A program made the translations under genes and the position numbers. The notes beneath the pieces were generated by a model. That model worked only from the letters and a program-made list of their open reading frames with translations, was not told the DNA's origin and made no database searches. Below, piece after piece: positions 34,101 to 46,736 of a stretch of DNA of 64,000 nucleotides. Position 1 is the first letter of the stretch; the number at the start of each line of letters is the position of its first letter. Source of the DNA: Hermatobates lingyangjiaoensis (Eukaryota; Arthropoda; Insecta; Hemiptera; Hermatobatidae); contig JAPFBL010000036.1 of assembly GCA_026182355.1 (NCBI GenBank), positions 620,001-684,000 on the forward strand, read 5' to 3'.

Positions 34101-34550
34101 AGTGAGAATGTCTGAAAGGATAATAATTTTCATTATCCGCATGTTGGCAACATTATAACTAAAAATTGTAACTACAATATTAAGTTTTTAGAAAAAAAGT
34201 ACTGGATTGTTTTAGTCGTTTCTCTTCCTAAAAGAAGTTGTCATCCTCTGATATAGAGTAAATACGTGAATGTTCCTTGATAGAGTTACTGTTACTCTGC
34301 TTTATTTTATTTTTTTTTTGTTACAAGTAGAGCTTACGTGCTCGAGAAGTTGGCATTCAACGCTCCAAGGAAAGTTTCTAGCAGTTTAAAAGAATGCCGT
34401 TCGAATTTTATCCTTACAAAAAAAAACCTCTTCACTTTAAAACTTTTTTGTATCTCTATTCTCTAAATGTTTTAGATTTTGTCCTCAGGCTGTCTTAAAT
34501 TAAAAGATATAGATAAAAAAATTAACTACAAATTGAAGATTGATACATAA
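31192..34550. other. AT-rich non-coding DNA
   Basis: A less AT-rich block lies at 31500-31720 with a 67-codon open frame that I do not recognise. 32330-32480 is made of AAT/TAATA-type repeats. No other feature is supportable. Confidence 0.55.
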
Positions 34551-34920
34551 TGAAGTATTCATTAGAATTGACAATAAAGTCGAATAAAGAGGTTAAGAGA
34601 GAGTTTGAAAAAGCGAGAGAAATTAGAAGCACTGAGAGACAAAAAGAATGTATGAGATGGAAAAAGATTTTTAGGCAAAATTAGCAGAAGCAACAGCAAA
34701 TATTAAAAGACTAAAGAGAGAGCTAAACAAATGAAGAGAGTTGGAAAGAGAGTGGAGTTAGGTTGAAAAAAGAGTTAGAATGTGATTTTAGTTCTTTAGA
34801 AGCACTACATTTTCCTGCACCGGAGGTGAGTTCTTCTCTTTCCCCAGTGAGTGAGTTCTTCTCGCCTGCTCCGGAGGCGAGATTGGTTTATGTATGCCAA
34901 AGCTCTTGTCCTTTCTGAGA
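34551..34920 (+). pseudogene. Possible degraded coding segment, charged and coiled-coil-like
   Basis: One frame reads EVKREFEKAREIRSTERQKE and RWKKIFRQN before a stop. A second frame reads LECDFSSLEALHFPAPEV and SPVSEFFSPAPEARLVYVC, with GAGTTCTTCTC occurring twice in the DNA. The purine-rich bias and charged heptad-like stretch followed by Pro/Ser linkers would fit a retroelement gag-like or host coil region, now broken. I do not recognise a family. Confidence 0.25.
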
Positions 34921-36425
34921 ACATTGTCAGCACATTCTATAGGCACGTGTACCTGTACCATCCACTCTCCGCGGAATCTGCATGAGCCAACATTAACAAG
35001 GTATCTCTTTTTCATATGTCCATTGAAACTATTATTATTTATTTATTATTATTAAACAGATTGCCGTAGTTTCTTAATCTGTTATATTGTCTTTTCTTCT
35101 GTCGTACTTTAATGAACTATTTATCCCTCACGATTGATGGTATTAAGTATAATTTAGCAAAAATCGTTAACCTCATGAACGCTATTGCTTTGGATTTTTT
35201 AAAAAGGTAATAAGGACTGTTTTGGCAGGATTTATAACTAGACTTTTTCCTTTGCTCATATTTCAATAATGTATACAGCTCTACATGAAGGCAATACCAT
35301 CAAGTATACCTCTTCTTATAACAGCAAAGTCACCTGCATATCTTTTCATATAACAACTTTAATTATTTCTAAAATCCAATAGACCTTCCTCTAATAATTA
35401 CCACATGTTTCACATGTACCACCATGTTCGAAACAGTTATATACGAAACACAATGAAATATATAGAGTAAAAAGCAAAAGTTTCTGAAACTTTTAAACGC
35501 TTTAGACTAAAGTACCAGTTTTTATTTAAAACTCATAATAATCACATATACTCCCTATATCCAACATACCTTTCTCTCTCAGGTAATTGTATAAATTTTC
35601 TCTGAACGTAAAAACATAACTCAATTGTTTTTGTGTAATATAATCTGACCAAACTGTTTAGCATTGTGTATTCCAACATTATATTGTGAAAATTAATACT
35701 GCATGCTGTAGTATTGGTTGGCACAGACAAAGCACTTTTAACTTTTATCAACACTTCCTTCTTTTCTACTTCATTTTGGTAATTACAACTAATGGCTACA
35801 AGAGCGCTTTTACTAATGTAGATAGCGAATGAAAAGGTTTACAGTCCACGCTCATATCTGATTGGACATCAACTTAGAGGTAGTGAATGTTGTTTAGCAA
35901 AGTTTAACATTTCTTACATTAACAGATTGAAAATACGATTTGTCCTTATCAAGTGATCTTGCCTTGCTGTTTGAAATGCCAAAATTAAATACCAATGTTT
36001 CTACAGCTGGTCAGATGTTTTGAATCAACAGGTAAATATGGGTGACATTAGAATGGTGTATCTATTCATCAGTAAGATAAACTACTGAAATCTTTTTAGT
36101 GGACTTTTTCAAACAAAGTTTAACTCTATGAAAAGCTCGAAAGAATGAAATAATTTCAGCTAATGTTACATGTTTGGACCATAAAATTCCGAGAACGAGA
36201 GCAAATGTAACTGACTGGGTTTCCGAGTCAACTTGCTTGTGTTAATTTCATAGTGCAAAACACCAAATAAAAAGGCAAATACATTTTTCACAACATTGGC
36301 CAAACTATCTTCTATTTTCATAATCTCTCCTTCTAGGGAAAATAATACTCTCAGATGATGAAATGATGTCATCTTTTTGGAACATTGTGTTTATTTTTCT
36401 CTGAACGATATTAAAGGTAAATAAA
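34921..36425. other. AT-rich non-coding DNA
   Basis: Nothing recognised. Confidence 0.55.
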
Positions 36426-37608
36426 AAAATCTGGAGTGGCCTACACTCAACTTTACTATAAGTAAACTTAATATCAAACTTCTTGGGTATATAATATATA
36501 ATGTCTCATTTAAGCATAATATAATCGTTTAAAAGGGAGATGTTTATTAGTCTTTCATTCCCGAGGTAGTACAGATAGTGATTGATCCACTTTTTTTGTA
36601 TGTCACACAATTAACAGTTGTACAATCATTAGTATAACTCAGTAGTAAAAACATTATAAAAAGTAAATTAAAAATTTGCTTGTACGAAATAATTTCCTAC
36701 AAGAAAGCATGGCTTTTGCTCCAATAGCCAGTGGATCTCTTACATAGTTTATCTGACCTCCTTCTACATTTAATACTTAAGACAAATTTTCCCATTTAGA
36801 AATTAAAAATATTTTAAGTATATTAAAAGCACTACAAATTTTTTGTCTGAAATGTCAAAAATATGTAAGAAAAAATGTCGTTTTATGATAATTTTTAATT
36901 TAAGATGTAGGTTAATTTCATTTATTATTATTAAAAGAATTTTTTTTTAATTCTGAACAATGTTCTACATTTTTAGTCTTCTATCAAATTATTATACTGG
37001 AAATTTTATGGCATGCTAGAGTTTTTTAAAAACTCACTTTTCTTTCCCTTAGTCAAAAATCATAAAAATCCAATTTACTCTGAGCGAATGTTATTTTTTC
37101 TCACGTGCTGTACTCTGCACTTTGCTGTAAATGTATATTGAGAAAAAATATGTTGGTAAATAGCGACTTTTGTACAATTTTAAATTTAAAAGCTGGAAGC
37201 TTGAAATTTTTAAGTATAATGGTATGAACTTTTAGAAAGGAATAGTGAAAAAAATGGATATTAGTCGAAAACATAGAAGGTCTCTTACAGGATGAAAAAG
37301 TTCATTACACAAACTTCAGTATTAACCGAAAATAATGTCATTCATAAACATAAAAAAATCAGCATCTGATATTAATCCTTGTAGAATGTTGCAACATGTA
37401 GATCGATTAGAACATTTTGTTAGACAAACTCATCATACCATGAAAAGCTCTATTGTCGTTGAATTTTTACATATAAGAATTATATTCTTTTTATATCACA
37501 TATAAGTCGTTAAATCATTTCAAAATTTTCATTATATCTATAAACATTATATTATTTCGGTCAATTCACTCAAAAAAATTCTAAGTCAACGTAAACAATG
37601 TAAAAAAA
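36426..37608 (+). mobile_element. K1 copy 1, left part (interrupted)
   Basis: Starts TCTGGAGTGGCCTACACTCA and ACTTTACTATAAGT. It runs parallel to K1 copy 2 and the 43.1-kb copy (GAGGTAGTACAGATAGTGAT, TTATTATACTGG) but has about 0.3-0.4 kb more internal sequence (about 37115-37480), so the other copies look like deletion derivatives. It stops at a poly-A stretch where copy 2 begins and resumes at 39228. No ORF. Confidence 0.75.
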
Positions 37609-39227
37609 TCTGGAGTGGCCTACACTCTACTTTACTATAAGTAACTCAATGTCAAATTTCTTGAGTATATAAAACATAACGTATCATTTAAGCATAACAT
37701 AAATATCTAAATGGGATATAATTATTAGCATTGCATTCGTGAGGTAGTACAGATAGTGATTGAAGGACATATGAATTTATAAGCTTATTTTTGTACATCA
37801 CAAATAATTTATTATTTGCAAATAATTTCATTAGTATAACTACAGCAGTAATAACATTTTTGAAAAACCAATGTGAACATTTCTTGAAACGAAATATTAT
37901 CCTACAAGAGAACATGGCTATTGTTCAAATAGCCAGTAGATTTCTTACATCGTTTACTTAACATCCTTCTACATTGAATATTAATGTAAAATTTTCAAAT
38001 TTAAAACAGTAAAATACCCTTTTATTCTCTGAAAAACATCTTAAACAGCGAAGAAAATGTTGTTTTAAGGTGATTTGTTAATTAAAGATGTACGATAATT
38101 ACAGTTATTAATCTCTAAACGAAAGATTTCAATTTTGAATTATCTTTTACATTTTTGGTTATTATAGAATTATTATACTGGGAATTTTATAAGGCTTCTT
38201 AGTATTTAATAAGACCTTTTTCCTTCCCCTTTGTCAAATAACATATATACGATTTTTTTCTGAGCGAGTGTTATCATTTTCCTGCACAATATTATTCCTC
38301 TTACATCTCATATACGTCAATAAACAATTTAAACTGTTCCTTTATAAAATCAATTTTATCTCAGTGGATTCGCTCAAAAAATTTCTAAGTCAATGTAAAC
38401 AATGTAAAAAAATACAAAAAATTCGACAAGTATAGCAGGTGATCTCTTAGTCTAGGATAAACAAAGAGTTTTTATATCGTTATTGCTCTTTTCCGTAATT
38501 GAAACTTCATGATTTTTTTTTTGTGAATTGCTAATTGTTTGTTCCATTTTTGGTCAAATTTTTGATAATTTTTTAACGAGCCGTTTAGCGTCAAAAAAAC
38601 ATTTTCTGAAAACACAAATCGTACTCTAACGCCCCTTTAGCGAATGTAATTTTAGAAAAAAATATCTCAACTCATTCTCCATATAATGTTCTATTTGTAG
38701 GCATAGTTTAATTCTTGTCCGTCAAACAGTATGGCTTGTATCGCTCTCACAAGGTTTGAGATTGATTTATGAGTCAAAATTTGTACATTTTATTGAAAAA
38801 AAATATTTCCTGTTGATATAAAATTTTGAATATATTTTTCGTTTGTTCCATTTGTAACCTCAAAGATAATGTCAAAATCTCAAAACTCTAGGGTTAGTAG
38901 TTTAGGAGAAATAAATGTTTTAAAAAAAACGGTTTTTGGCAAAAAAAGTGACTTCCCATCATGCATAATTCTTCCCAAACAATAGGGATCTTCGTCTAAA
39001 TGGGGCCCATTTTTGTGTAAAATATCAACTTGATCCATCAAAGATTCTGGACCGTAGCGTGGTAACAAGCAATGCTAACACACGCACCCACCCACCCACA
39101 CACACACAGACATCATCGTAAAAACTTCATAAAACGACTTCTGGGACCTCAAAACATGTAATTCCGTCAAAATCTCGAGATCGATTTTTTTCACGATCAC
39201 TATACTTTACTTATAGTAAAGTAAAAA
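37609..39227 (+). mobile_element. K1 copy 2, about 1.62 kb, nested in copy 1
   Basis: Complete relative to the others. The 5' end TCTGGAGTGGCC has ACTTTACTATAAGTAA just inside; the 3' end is ACTTTACTTATAGTAAAGTA. These terminal words are inverted copies of each other and are themselves nearly palindromic. The element has no ORF; the short frames in it lack features and repeat between copies only because the DNA does. A CCCA/CA-rich stretch lies at 39080-39110. It is non-autonomous; the source of its transposition enzyme is unknown. Confidence 0.8.
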
Positions 39228-40026
39228 TATCAAAAATTCGACAAGTATAGCAGGTGATCCATTAGTCTGGGATAAACAAACAGTTTTTATAGCTTTATTG
39301 CACTTTGCCATGATTGAACTTTCATGATTTTTTTTCTAAATTACTAATTTTTTGTTCCGTTTTTTGTAAAATTTTCATGGTTTCTTAATGAGCCGTTTAA
39401 CGTTAAAAAAACATTTTCTGAAAACAGAAATCGTACTTTAACGTCCCTTTGACGAATCTAATTTTAAAAACAAATATCTCATTTCATTCTCCATACATTA
39501 TCTATTTTTAGGTATTGTTTGATTTTGATCGGTCATACGGCATGGCTTGTATGGCTCTCTTAAGCTTTGAGATTGAATTGAAGTTCTAATTTTTACATTT
39601 TATTGAAAAAAAAATTTGCAGTTTTTTTAAATTTTGAATATTTTTCTTTTATTGCATTTGTAACCTCAAAGATAGTGCCAACATTTCAAAACTCTAAAGT
39701 TAGGAGTTTAGGAGAAAAAATGTTGTCTATAAACAGGTTTTTGGCAAAAAAAGTGACTTTCCCATCATGCATAATTCTTCCCAAACAATAGGGATCATCT
39801 ATACTATGATAGGGCCCATTTTTGTGTAAAATATCAACTTGATCCATCAACATTCTGGACCGTAGCATGGTAATAAACAATGCTAACACACTCACCCACC
39901 CACCCACACAAAGACATCATCAAAAAACTTCATAAAACAACCTCTGGGACCTCAAAACATGTAATTCTGTCAAAACCTCAAGATCGAATTTTTCATAATC
40001 ACTATACTTTATTTATAGTAAAGTAA
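39228..40026 (+). mobile_element. K1 copy 1, right part
   Basis: Resumes with CAAAAATTCGACAAGTATAG, the sequence that in copies 2 and 4 directly follows the point where copy 1 left off, and ends CTTTATTTATAGTAAAGTAA. Together with 36426-37608 it reconstitutes one K1 element. Confidence 0.8.
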
Positions 40027-40429
40027 AAATTGATAATAAAACGACATTTAACAGCCTGTATTAAAAAATAGGAAAACCCTCATGTATTCTTCTACAACAG
40101 AAGGTTGTCAACCTCAAATTTCAGTAAGGCAAAATTGAATAGTGAAGTAAAGTCAGGAGCCATATTTAATATTTATTGAAAAATTAAATGCAACTGATAT
40201 GGAATGTTCATCCTTTTCATATGTAAACAAACTTTAGTTTTGCTTAAACACAATTAAATGTGTTATTCAAACAGAAACACAGATCTGGTATTCATTTCTT
40301 ATTTAAATAAATAAAGTATGTTTCTCCCCATATCCTTTCAAGTTCCTTTTCAAACTAAACCTTTTTCAAAGCCAACAACAAAAGAACCAAAACGAAAAAT
40401 GACATTTAATAAAAATCCAACTATTAATA
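40027..40429. other. AT-rich non-coding DNA
   Basis: Nothing recognised. Confidence 0.6.
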
Positions 40430-40560
40430 TATATATGTAAACTATATTCACAAAAAGGAACACACAGAAATGAAACAGAAACTCACTGCTATATTTTGAT
40501 GGCTTCGTCATCAGGAAAATAGATGTGAATCACTCTGAAGACTGGTAACAACTCAGTGAT
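40430..40560 (-). mobile_element. Short PLE fragment with ribozyme motif
   Basis: A small TA-containing border, then GGAACACACAGAAATGAAAC and the inverted complement of a family B-like ribozyme region. Confidence 0.45.
40490..40514 (-). ncRNA. Hammerhead-like motif, stem III ATAT
   Basis: Core CTGATGA, stem II CGAAGCCATC, AAA replacing GAA, then ATATA and GCAGTGAGT as in family B. Confidence 0.45.
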
Positions 40561-40997
40561 CTATAAATATATCACAAACATGAATATCCTAAAACAAAAA
40601 TCACAACCATATATCTTAATCTATTCTTTGTGATATATATTTCTTTGATATAAAATATATATATCACAAACAAATATACTGAAGTAAGTTAAGAAAAATG
40701 TTTTAAACATCTTGAAGTTTATTCGGTAATTACTAAAATAAAACAAATCCAATTTTAATAATTTTAAAAGAAAATTATTACCATAAATAAAGTTTCTTTT
40801 TGCTGAATTACCTTTAAAAAATTCATTATTTTCATTAAAACAAATGCTCAAATAATCAAAATAAAATGTTAAAAAGTTTAGAAATTAGATGACAATTGGC
40901 AAATTACTTCTTTAATAAACATGATATAGGATTAAATTTAGTTTAAACACATTTAAAAACTAATTTCATAGATACTTAAATAGTTTTTATATAATTG

Positions 40998-41690
40998 TGT
41001 TGATATAATTTTTAATAATAAACATTTCATAATATCAAAATTATTAATATGATTCATCATATATAGAAACTACAGTTTCAAAGTTGAAAAAAAATATGAG
41101 ATAATGCAGAATGAACCAAAAGTAAGTTTACAATTGCCGAAATCTTTTCTTTGCTACATAAAGATTTCAATTGGTGAACAATATAATACAAATATTAAAT
41201 TAATATTAAATTCCAATGGATATTTAATTTATATTGGAAGTTAGAAAAGAACAGAGTAAATTAGTTGAAATTAAATACAATATATGAATGTTAAATTGAA
41301 CTATTGAGGTTTTTAGCAAGAGAAATTAGTATGAAATTAGTAAATAACTTAATTAATCTACCAATAGGAAGGAATATGACATTATAACAGATTGAACAAG
41401 TACTGAACATTTAAAGTGCTCAACCTATCATTTAGTGTTGATATAATTTTTAATAATAAACAATTCATAATGTCAAAATTATAAATATGACTATATATAG
41501 AAACTACAGTTTCAAAATATTAAAAATTTTCAATGAATTTAACAACTATATGATAACAAAGAATGAACCAAAAGTATGTTTACAGTTACCCAACTCTTTT
41601 CATTGCTTCATAATGATTTCAATTGGTAAACAATTATAATACAGGTAAAAGAAATAGATGTTAAATTAATATTAGAAGTTGTAAAATGCT
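40998..41690. repeat. Diverged direct duplication, offset about 435 bp
   Basis: GTTGATATAATTTTTAATAA, CTACAGTTTCAAA and GAATGAACCAAAAGTA occur in the same order from about 40998 and again from about 41435, with indels. No ORF. Confidence 0.75.
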
Positions 41691-42079
41691 GAGCTTGTTC
41701 TATGGACAAGGTTATTGTAGCCATTGTTTTAGTCCTGTATTATGTTCTCATATTTTTTCTAAATCAGTTTTAGTTAACGTAATTTTCCATTATATGATTA
41801 TAAAGAATGATTTTCATTTATTAATTAAAAGAATATGCCAGTAATTAGTAAAATGAACGGTAAATGATACATCATTACATTGTATAACAAAATTAATACT
41901 AATAACTGAATTGAAATAGTTAATTGTATTAAACATGAAACAACTATAATCATAAAGTAATGATAACTATTATTGAATTCAAACTGTAAGAGTTACACAT
42001 AATATTAGAAAGTAATATATTCTATTAAACTTTAATAATTGAAAATGAAATTCTAATTATTTCAATAATTTATTTCTGG

Positions 42080-42583
42080 TAGGATATTTGTTTGACATTT
42101 TGATAAATAACGAACACATTATTCTGTATTTTTAATTAATTTGTCACATTGTGTATAAATATAGGTATGTATTATTGATTTCAATATAATTTTTTTAAAG
42201 AAAGGACGCTAACCTATAACTGAAGTAGCCATTTGGTTAAACATAATCACTAAGAAACTGTCATCTAATTATTTATTTATTATTATTATTATTGAACTAA
42301 TTTATTGTTAAAAATATACCTACAAATAGTTGCAGAAACGGTCGTACTTACGATTTGTTTAAATATTCAGGAATATTGTTCTTTTCAGAGAATAATATAT
42401 CATTATGGCTGATGTATTAGAACACTACAGAGTCGTATTCTGAACTGACCAATCACAGTGCATGATGTGCATGACGTCACTCAAGCAACATTATTTCAAT
42501 TACGTCATTTATTGGTTCACTTAATCTCTTTAAATAAAACACTATTTTACTTGTTTTCTTTAAGGAAATATATGGAATGACTA

Positions 42584-42621
<38 letters not shown>

Positions 42622-42770
42622 TACTATATTATATACTATACTATACATACTATATTATATATACTATTTGATAAATAACGAGCACATTATTCTGTAGTTT
42701 AAATTAATTTGTCATATTGTGTGTAAATATAGGTATGTGTTACTGTTTTAATACACAAATCAATATAGTA
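42080..42770. repeat. Direct repeat pair flanking TA/TACTATA repeats
   Basis: TTTGATAAATAACGA and CACATTATTCTGTA, then ATATAGGTATGT, occur at about 42096-42172 and 42664-42738. Between and after them are (TA)n (42590-42615) and TACTATA-type repeats to 42840. Confidence 0.8.
42472..42507. promoter_or_regulatory. CRE-like and CCAAT-like cluster
   Basis: TGACGTCA at 42472-42479, TACGTCA at 42501-42507, with CCAAT at about 42449 and ATTGG at about 42511. This spacing of words resembles a promoter but no gene starts nearby, so function is only a guess. Confidence 0.25.
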
Positions 42771-42839
42771 CTATAGTACTATAGTATATAATACTATAGT
42801 ACTATAATATACTATACTATATTACTATATATATGGATA

Positions 42840-42990
42840 TTCATGATTTGTTTTTTTGACCCAATATTTATATGAAGTAATTTTTTTTTAGGTCTAGTGA
42901 TTTTAAACTAGTCAATTTTCCGACGCTTCGACATATATTTATGTCATCTTCAGGGCTACAACATGATTGTTTTACAATTACCACTACTAT
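42840..42990 (-). mobile_element. Short PLE fragment, ACGT-type family
   Basis: Next to a TA-rich tract. The minus strand resembles the outer part of the palindrome arm at 28.8-29.5 kb (GTAGCCCTGAAGATGA). Confidence 0.5.
42922..42953 (-). ncRNA. Hammerhead-like motif, ACGT type with one changed base
   Basis: Core CTGAAGA, stem II GACATAAATATATGTC, then GAAGCGTC where GAAACGTC is expected. Stem I GCC/GGA is partly kept. Confidence 0.5.
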
Positions 42991-43104
42991 TACTACTATT
43001 TTGGTTATTTATTACATTTTACATGTACAGAAACAAAAAGGATTTGATTGATAAATCAGTTATTTCGACTATGGATTTTTTTTCACATTGACATAAGGAT
43101 ATTG

Positions 43105-44613
43105 ATATAATGATATGATTATTAGTCTTTCATTCCTGAGGTAGTAAAGATAGTGATTGAAGGACATATCAATATATAAGCTTAATTTTGCACATCACAC
43201 AGCTGATGCAAATAATTTCATTAGTACTACAGCAGTAATAATATTTTTGAAAAACCAAAGTGAACATTTCTTGATACGAAATATTCTCCTACAAGAGAAC
43301 ATGGCTTTCGTTCAAATAACCAGTGGATTTCTTACATCGATTACTTGACATCCTTCTACATTGAATATTAAAGTAAAATTTTAAAATTTAAAACAGGAAA
43401 ATACCCTTTTTTTCTCTGAAAAACATCTTAAACAGCGAAGAAAATGTTATTTTAAGGTGATTTGTTTATTAAATATGTACGATAATTACATTTATTAATC
43501 TCTAAACGAATGATTTAAATTTTGAATTATCTTTTACATTTTTGGTTTTTAACAGAATTATTATACTGGGAATTTTATGGCTTCTTAGGATTTAATAAAA
43601 TCATTGTCCTTCCCCTTTGTCAAATAACATATATACGAATTTTTTCACAGTGAGTGTTATTATTTTCCTGCACAATATCATTCCTCTTACATCTCATATA
43701 AGTCAATAAACAATTTAAATTGTTCCTTTATAAATATCAATTTTATCTCAGTATATTTGCTCAAAAAATTTCTAAGTCAATGTAAATAATGTAAAAAAAT
43801 GTAAAAAATTCGACAAGTATAGCAGGTGATCTCTTAGTCTAGGATAAACAAACAGTTTTTGTAGCGTTATTGCTCTTTCCCGTAATTGAAACCTAATGAT
43901 TTTTTTTTATGAATTGCTAATTTTTTGTTCCATTTTTGGTCAAATTTTCATTATTTTTTAATGAGCCGTTCAGCGTCAAAAAAACATTTTCTGAAAACAG
44001 ATATCGTACTGTAACGCCCCATTAGCGAATGTAATTTTGAAAAAAAATATCTCAACTCATTCTCCACATAATTTTCTATTTTTAGGCATAGTTTCATTCT
44101 TGTCTGTCAAACAGTATGGCTTGTATCGCTCTCACAAGGTTTGAGATTGAATTATAAGTAAACATTTTTACATTTTATTGAAAAAAATTTCCTGTTTTTT
44201 TAAAATTCTGAATATATTTTTCCTTTGTTTCATTTGTAACTTCAAAGATAATGTCAAAATTTCAAAACTCTAGGGTTATCAGTTTAGGAGAAATAAATGT
44301 TTTCTAATAAACGGTTTTTGGCAAAAAATGTGACTTTCCCATCATGCATAATTCTTCCCAAACAATAGGGATCTTTGTCTTTATGGGGCCCATTTTTGTG
44401 TAAAATATCAACTTGATCCATCAAAGGTTCTGGACCGTATCGTGGTAACAAGCAATGCTAACCACTCACTCACCCACCCACCCACACACACACAGACATC
44501 ATCGAAAAAACTTCATAAAACGACTTCTAGGACCTCAAAACCTGTAATTCCGTCAAAATCTCGAGATCGAATTTTTTCACGATCACTATACTTTACTTAT
44601 AGTAAAGTAAAAA
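43105..44613 (+). mobile_element. K1 copy 4, missing the first ~95 bp
   Basis: Parallel to K1 copy 2 from GAGGTAGTAAAGATAGTGAT to the terminal ACTTTACTTATAGTAAAGTA with a few percent differences. The 5' end with the inverted-repeat word is lacking. Confidence 0.8.
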
Positions 44614-46359
44614 AGTTGACTGTGCTTTGATTATCTTGCAGCCAGCGTTAACGTTGCAAAAGAAATAATCAATCGATCCGTTTTTCTATGAACTTGTGAC
44701 GAGATCACATTCGATAGAAATGATGTTTATTCTAAAAATATTCACCACATCATCTGATTATGGAACAATTTTTTCTCCTTTGAACTTGTTTCCGAGTAAA
44801 ATCAAGCAAGAGTCCTACAGAATTTGGCCTATCAAATATATATCAAAGTTGACCTTTATCACTGTTTCTAATGTATTCCCTTTTGCAACTCAAAATAAAA
44901 TCATTGTTTTCTTATTTAAACGTTTTCTGGGTATAATTTCTTATGGCTTCAATCTGATTTGTGCCTTTAAAATTAAAGAGATACCGTTTGAAGATTGAAA
45001 CAAATCATTAACTCCTTAGTGTTAAGTATTTACCTCTAACATTCAAATGACATGATTCAAATGCTGTAAATATTCTCTAGACTTAGCTACATAGGCAAAA
45101 ATAAATTGCTGGTAAGGTAGATAAACACTTACGTTAACTACCAGGAACACGTGTTACCGACATATTAAACCAGTTTAATATGTAAATAAAGTAATATGTT
45201 TAATGAAATGTTTCATTATCATTTTGGTTATACTTACGACTCTATACTCGTATACTCGTATTTATTGAAATAGGTATTTTATATAGAAATAATACGCATA
45301 GATTACCACAAAAATTGTAGTTTTTGTTATCACTCCATCTCGATCATAAACCACTTTTCAACGGTTCAAATATGACATAATTTCATCAGATAGTCTCAAA
45401 TTACTAATGTGGTTAAAATAACTTTTTTTACCACTTTTCTTGAAAAGTAGTAGTAGCACTTTGTGCTAGAACCAAATTTCTGTTAAACCCTTAAAATTCA
45501 TAAATTAATCCTTTTGTAACAATGAAGAATATTAAAGTTTCGTTTCAAATTTAATAAGTCTTCATTAAATTTAATAATTATTTCAAATCAAATAATTAAG
45601 AAGTCTTCATTCAAGGGTCGCTGGCTTGTGCAACCAACGGGGCATTGTGAATCCTGGGGTTGGTATTAATAAACGCACGATCACGCTCATATGCGTAGTC
45701 TGTCACACATAATGTTTTTCGAATTCACTAATGAGTTACCACACAGTAATTTTTTGGAAAGGTTAGTCGGTTGGTTAGACTTTATGTTAGAGTAATTAGC
45801 TCAGATTGCCAATCTGTCGCAGGAGTAGGGAGGGAAGACCGAACGCAGCGATGGCAAGTTAGAGCTAAGCTAAAGCAGCCATTCTGTGAGGTTAATTTCC
45901 TTCAGTTATCAAGTTCCCTTTGTAATTACTGCCGTCGTAGCCTATTAATCTTAAAGCTCAAGGCTTTTGTTATCTGTGACTTAAGACATTTTGTATAGTT
46001 TACGGACCAATGCTTGAAAATAAAACGTACATTGAAGCAGATCACGTTGGTTTTGGTCACAGGCAAACTACTAAGACACTGCAGATCCTTACGTAGTCAC
46101 TAATTCTTGTAACTGAGTTACTGTATTATAGTATCTGATATTTTATACATTATTTTATTTATTTGCAGTTATTTACATTATTTATTTAAATGCCTGTTTT
46201 TATATTGTATCTACTGACCTCTTAAGCTAACTGCCAGGAGCACATGTCACCGACTCATATCTTTGTTTACATGTTAAACCAGTTTAATTATCAATAACTG
46301 TTATTTATCAGTTTACTTTTGTAGCCCAGGGGCTCTAAAATATAACTCAAATGTATACG
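44614..46359. other. AT-rich DNA with a diverged direct repeat
   Basis: ACCAGGAACACGTGTTACCG followed by AAACCAGTTTAAT near 45138-45178 recurs as GCCAGGAGCACATGTCACCG and AAACCAGTTTAAT near 46233-46289, about 1.1 kb apart in the same orientation. The stretch between contains a less AT-rich block (45610-46040) with an AATAAA word. It could be an old element with direct terminal repeats, but no coding is readable. Confidence 0.4.
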
Positions 46360-46436
46360 TATATATATATATATATATATCAGTTCAAAATTAAAGATAG
46401 GTAGCACACAAAGTAATGAAGCACACTTACAAACTC

Positions 46437-46460
46437 AAATTTTCGGGCAATCCATCTTCA
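46437..46460 (-). ncRNA. Hammerhead-like motif, left arm, stem III AATT
   Basis: TTGAAGA (first core base changed), stem II GGATTGCCC, GAA, the palindrome AATT and T. Confidence 0.45.
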
Positions 46461-46534
46461 AAAGGAAAAAGAAAGGGAGACCAAGCACGTTGCAGACGCA
46501 ACGACTAGTAACTCTTGGGTTACGTCTTCTTCTC

Positions 46535-46559
46535 CTGAAGACGGATTGCCCGAAAATTT
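46535..46559 (+). ncRNA. Hammerhead-like motif, right arm, stem III AATT
   Basis: Core CTGAAGA, stem II GGATTGCCC, GAA, the palindrome AATT and T. Confidence 0.55.
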
Positions 46560-46656
46560 GAGTTTGTAAGTGTGCTTCTTTACTTTGTGTGCTACCTATC
46601 TTTAATTTTGAACTGTTATTGTGTCCAGTTTGGATCGTCTTTCCGTTTATCAAGTG

Positions 46657-46681
46657 AATATATATATATATATATATATAT

Positions 46682-46734
<53 letters not shown>

Positions 46735-46736
46735 CA
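46657..46736. repeat. (TA)n-(TG)n-(TA)n microsatellite
   Basis: TA, then about ten TG units, then TA again. Confidence 0.95.

Larger units (their letters stand above)
46381..46615. mobile_element. PLE family E foldback, ~80-bp arms, paired ribozyme motifs
   Basis: The left arm (46381-46460) and right arm (46536-46615) are near-perfect reverse complements. The centre includes GAGACCAAGCACG as in other family E pieces. (TA)n abuts on the left (46360-46380) and TA/TG repeats occur on the right (46657-46736). Confidence 0.8.

Noticed and set aside
44696..44998. 100-codon open frame after the K1 copy
   Set aside because: Hydrophobic Ile/Phe/Lys-rich composition typical of AT-rich noise and no recognisable motif.
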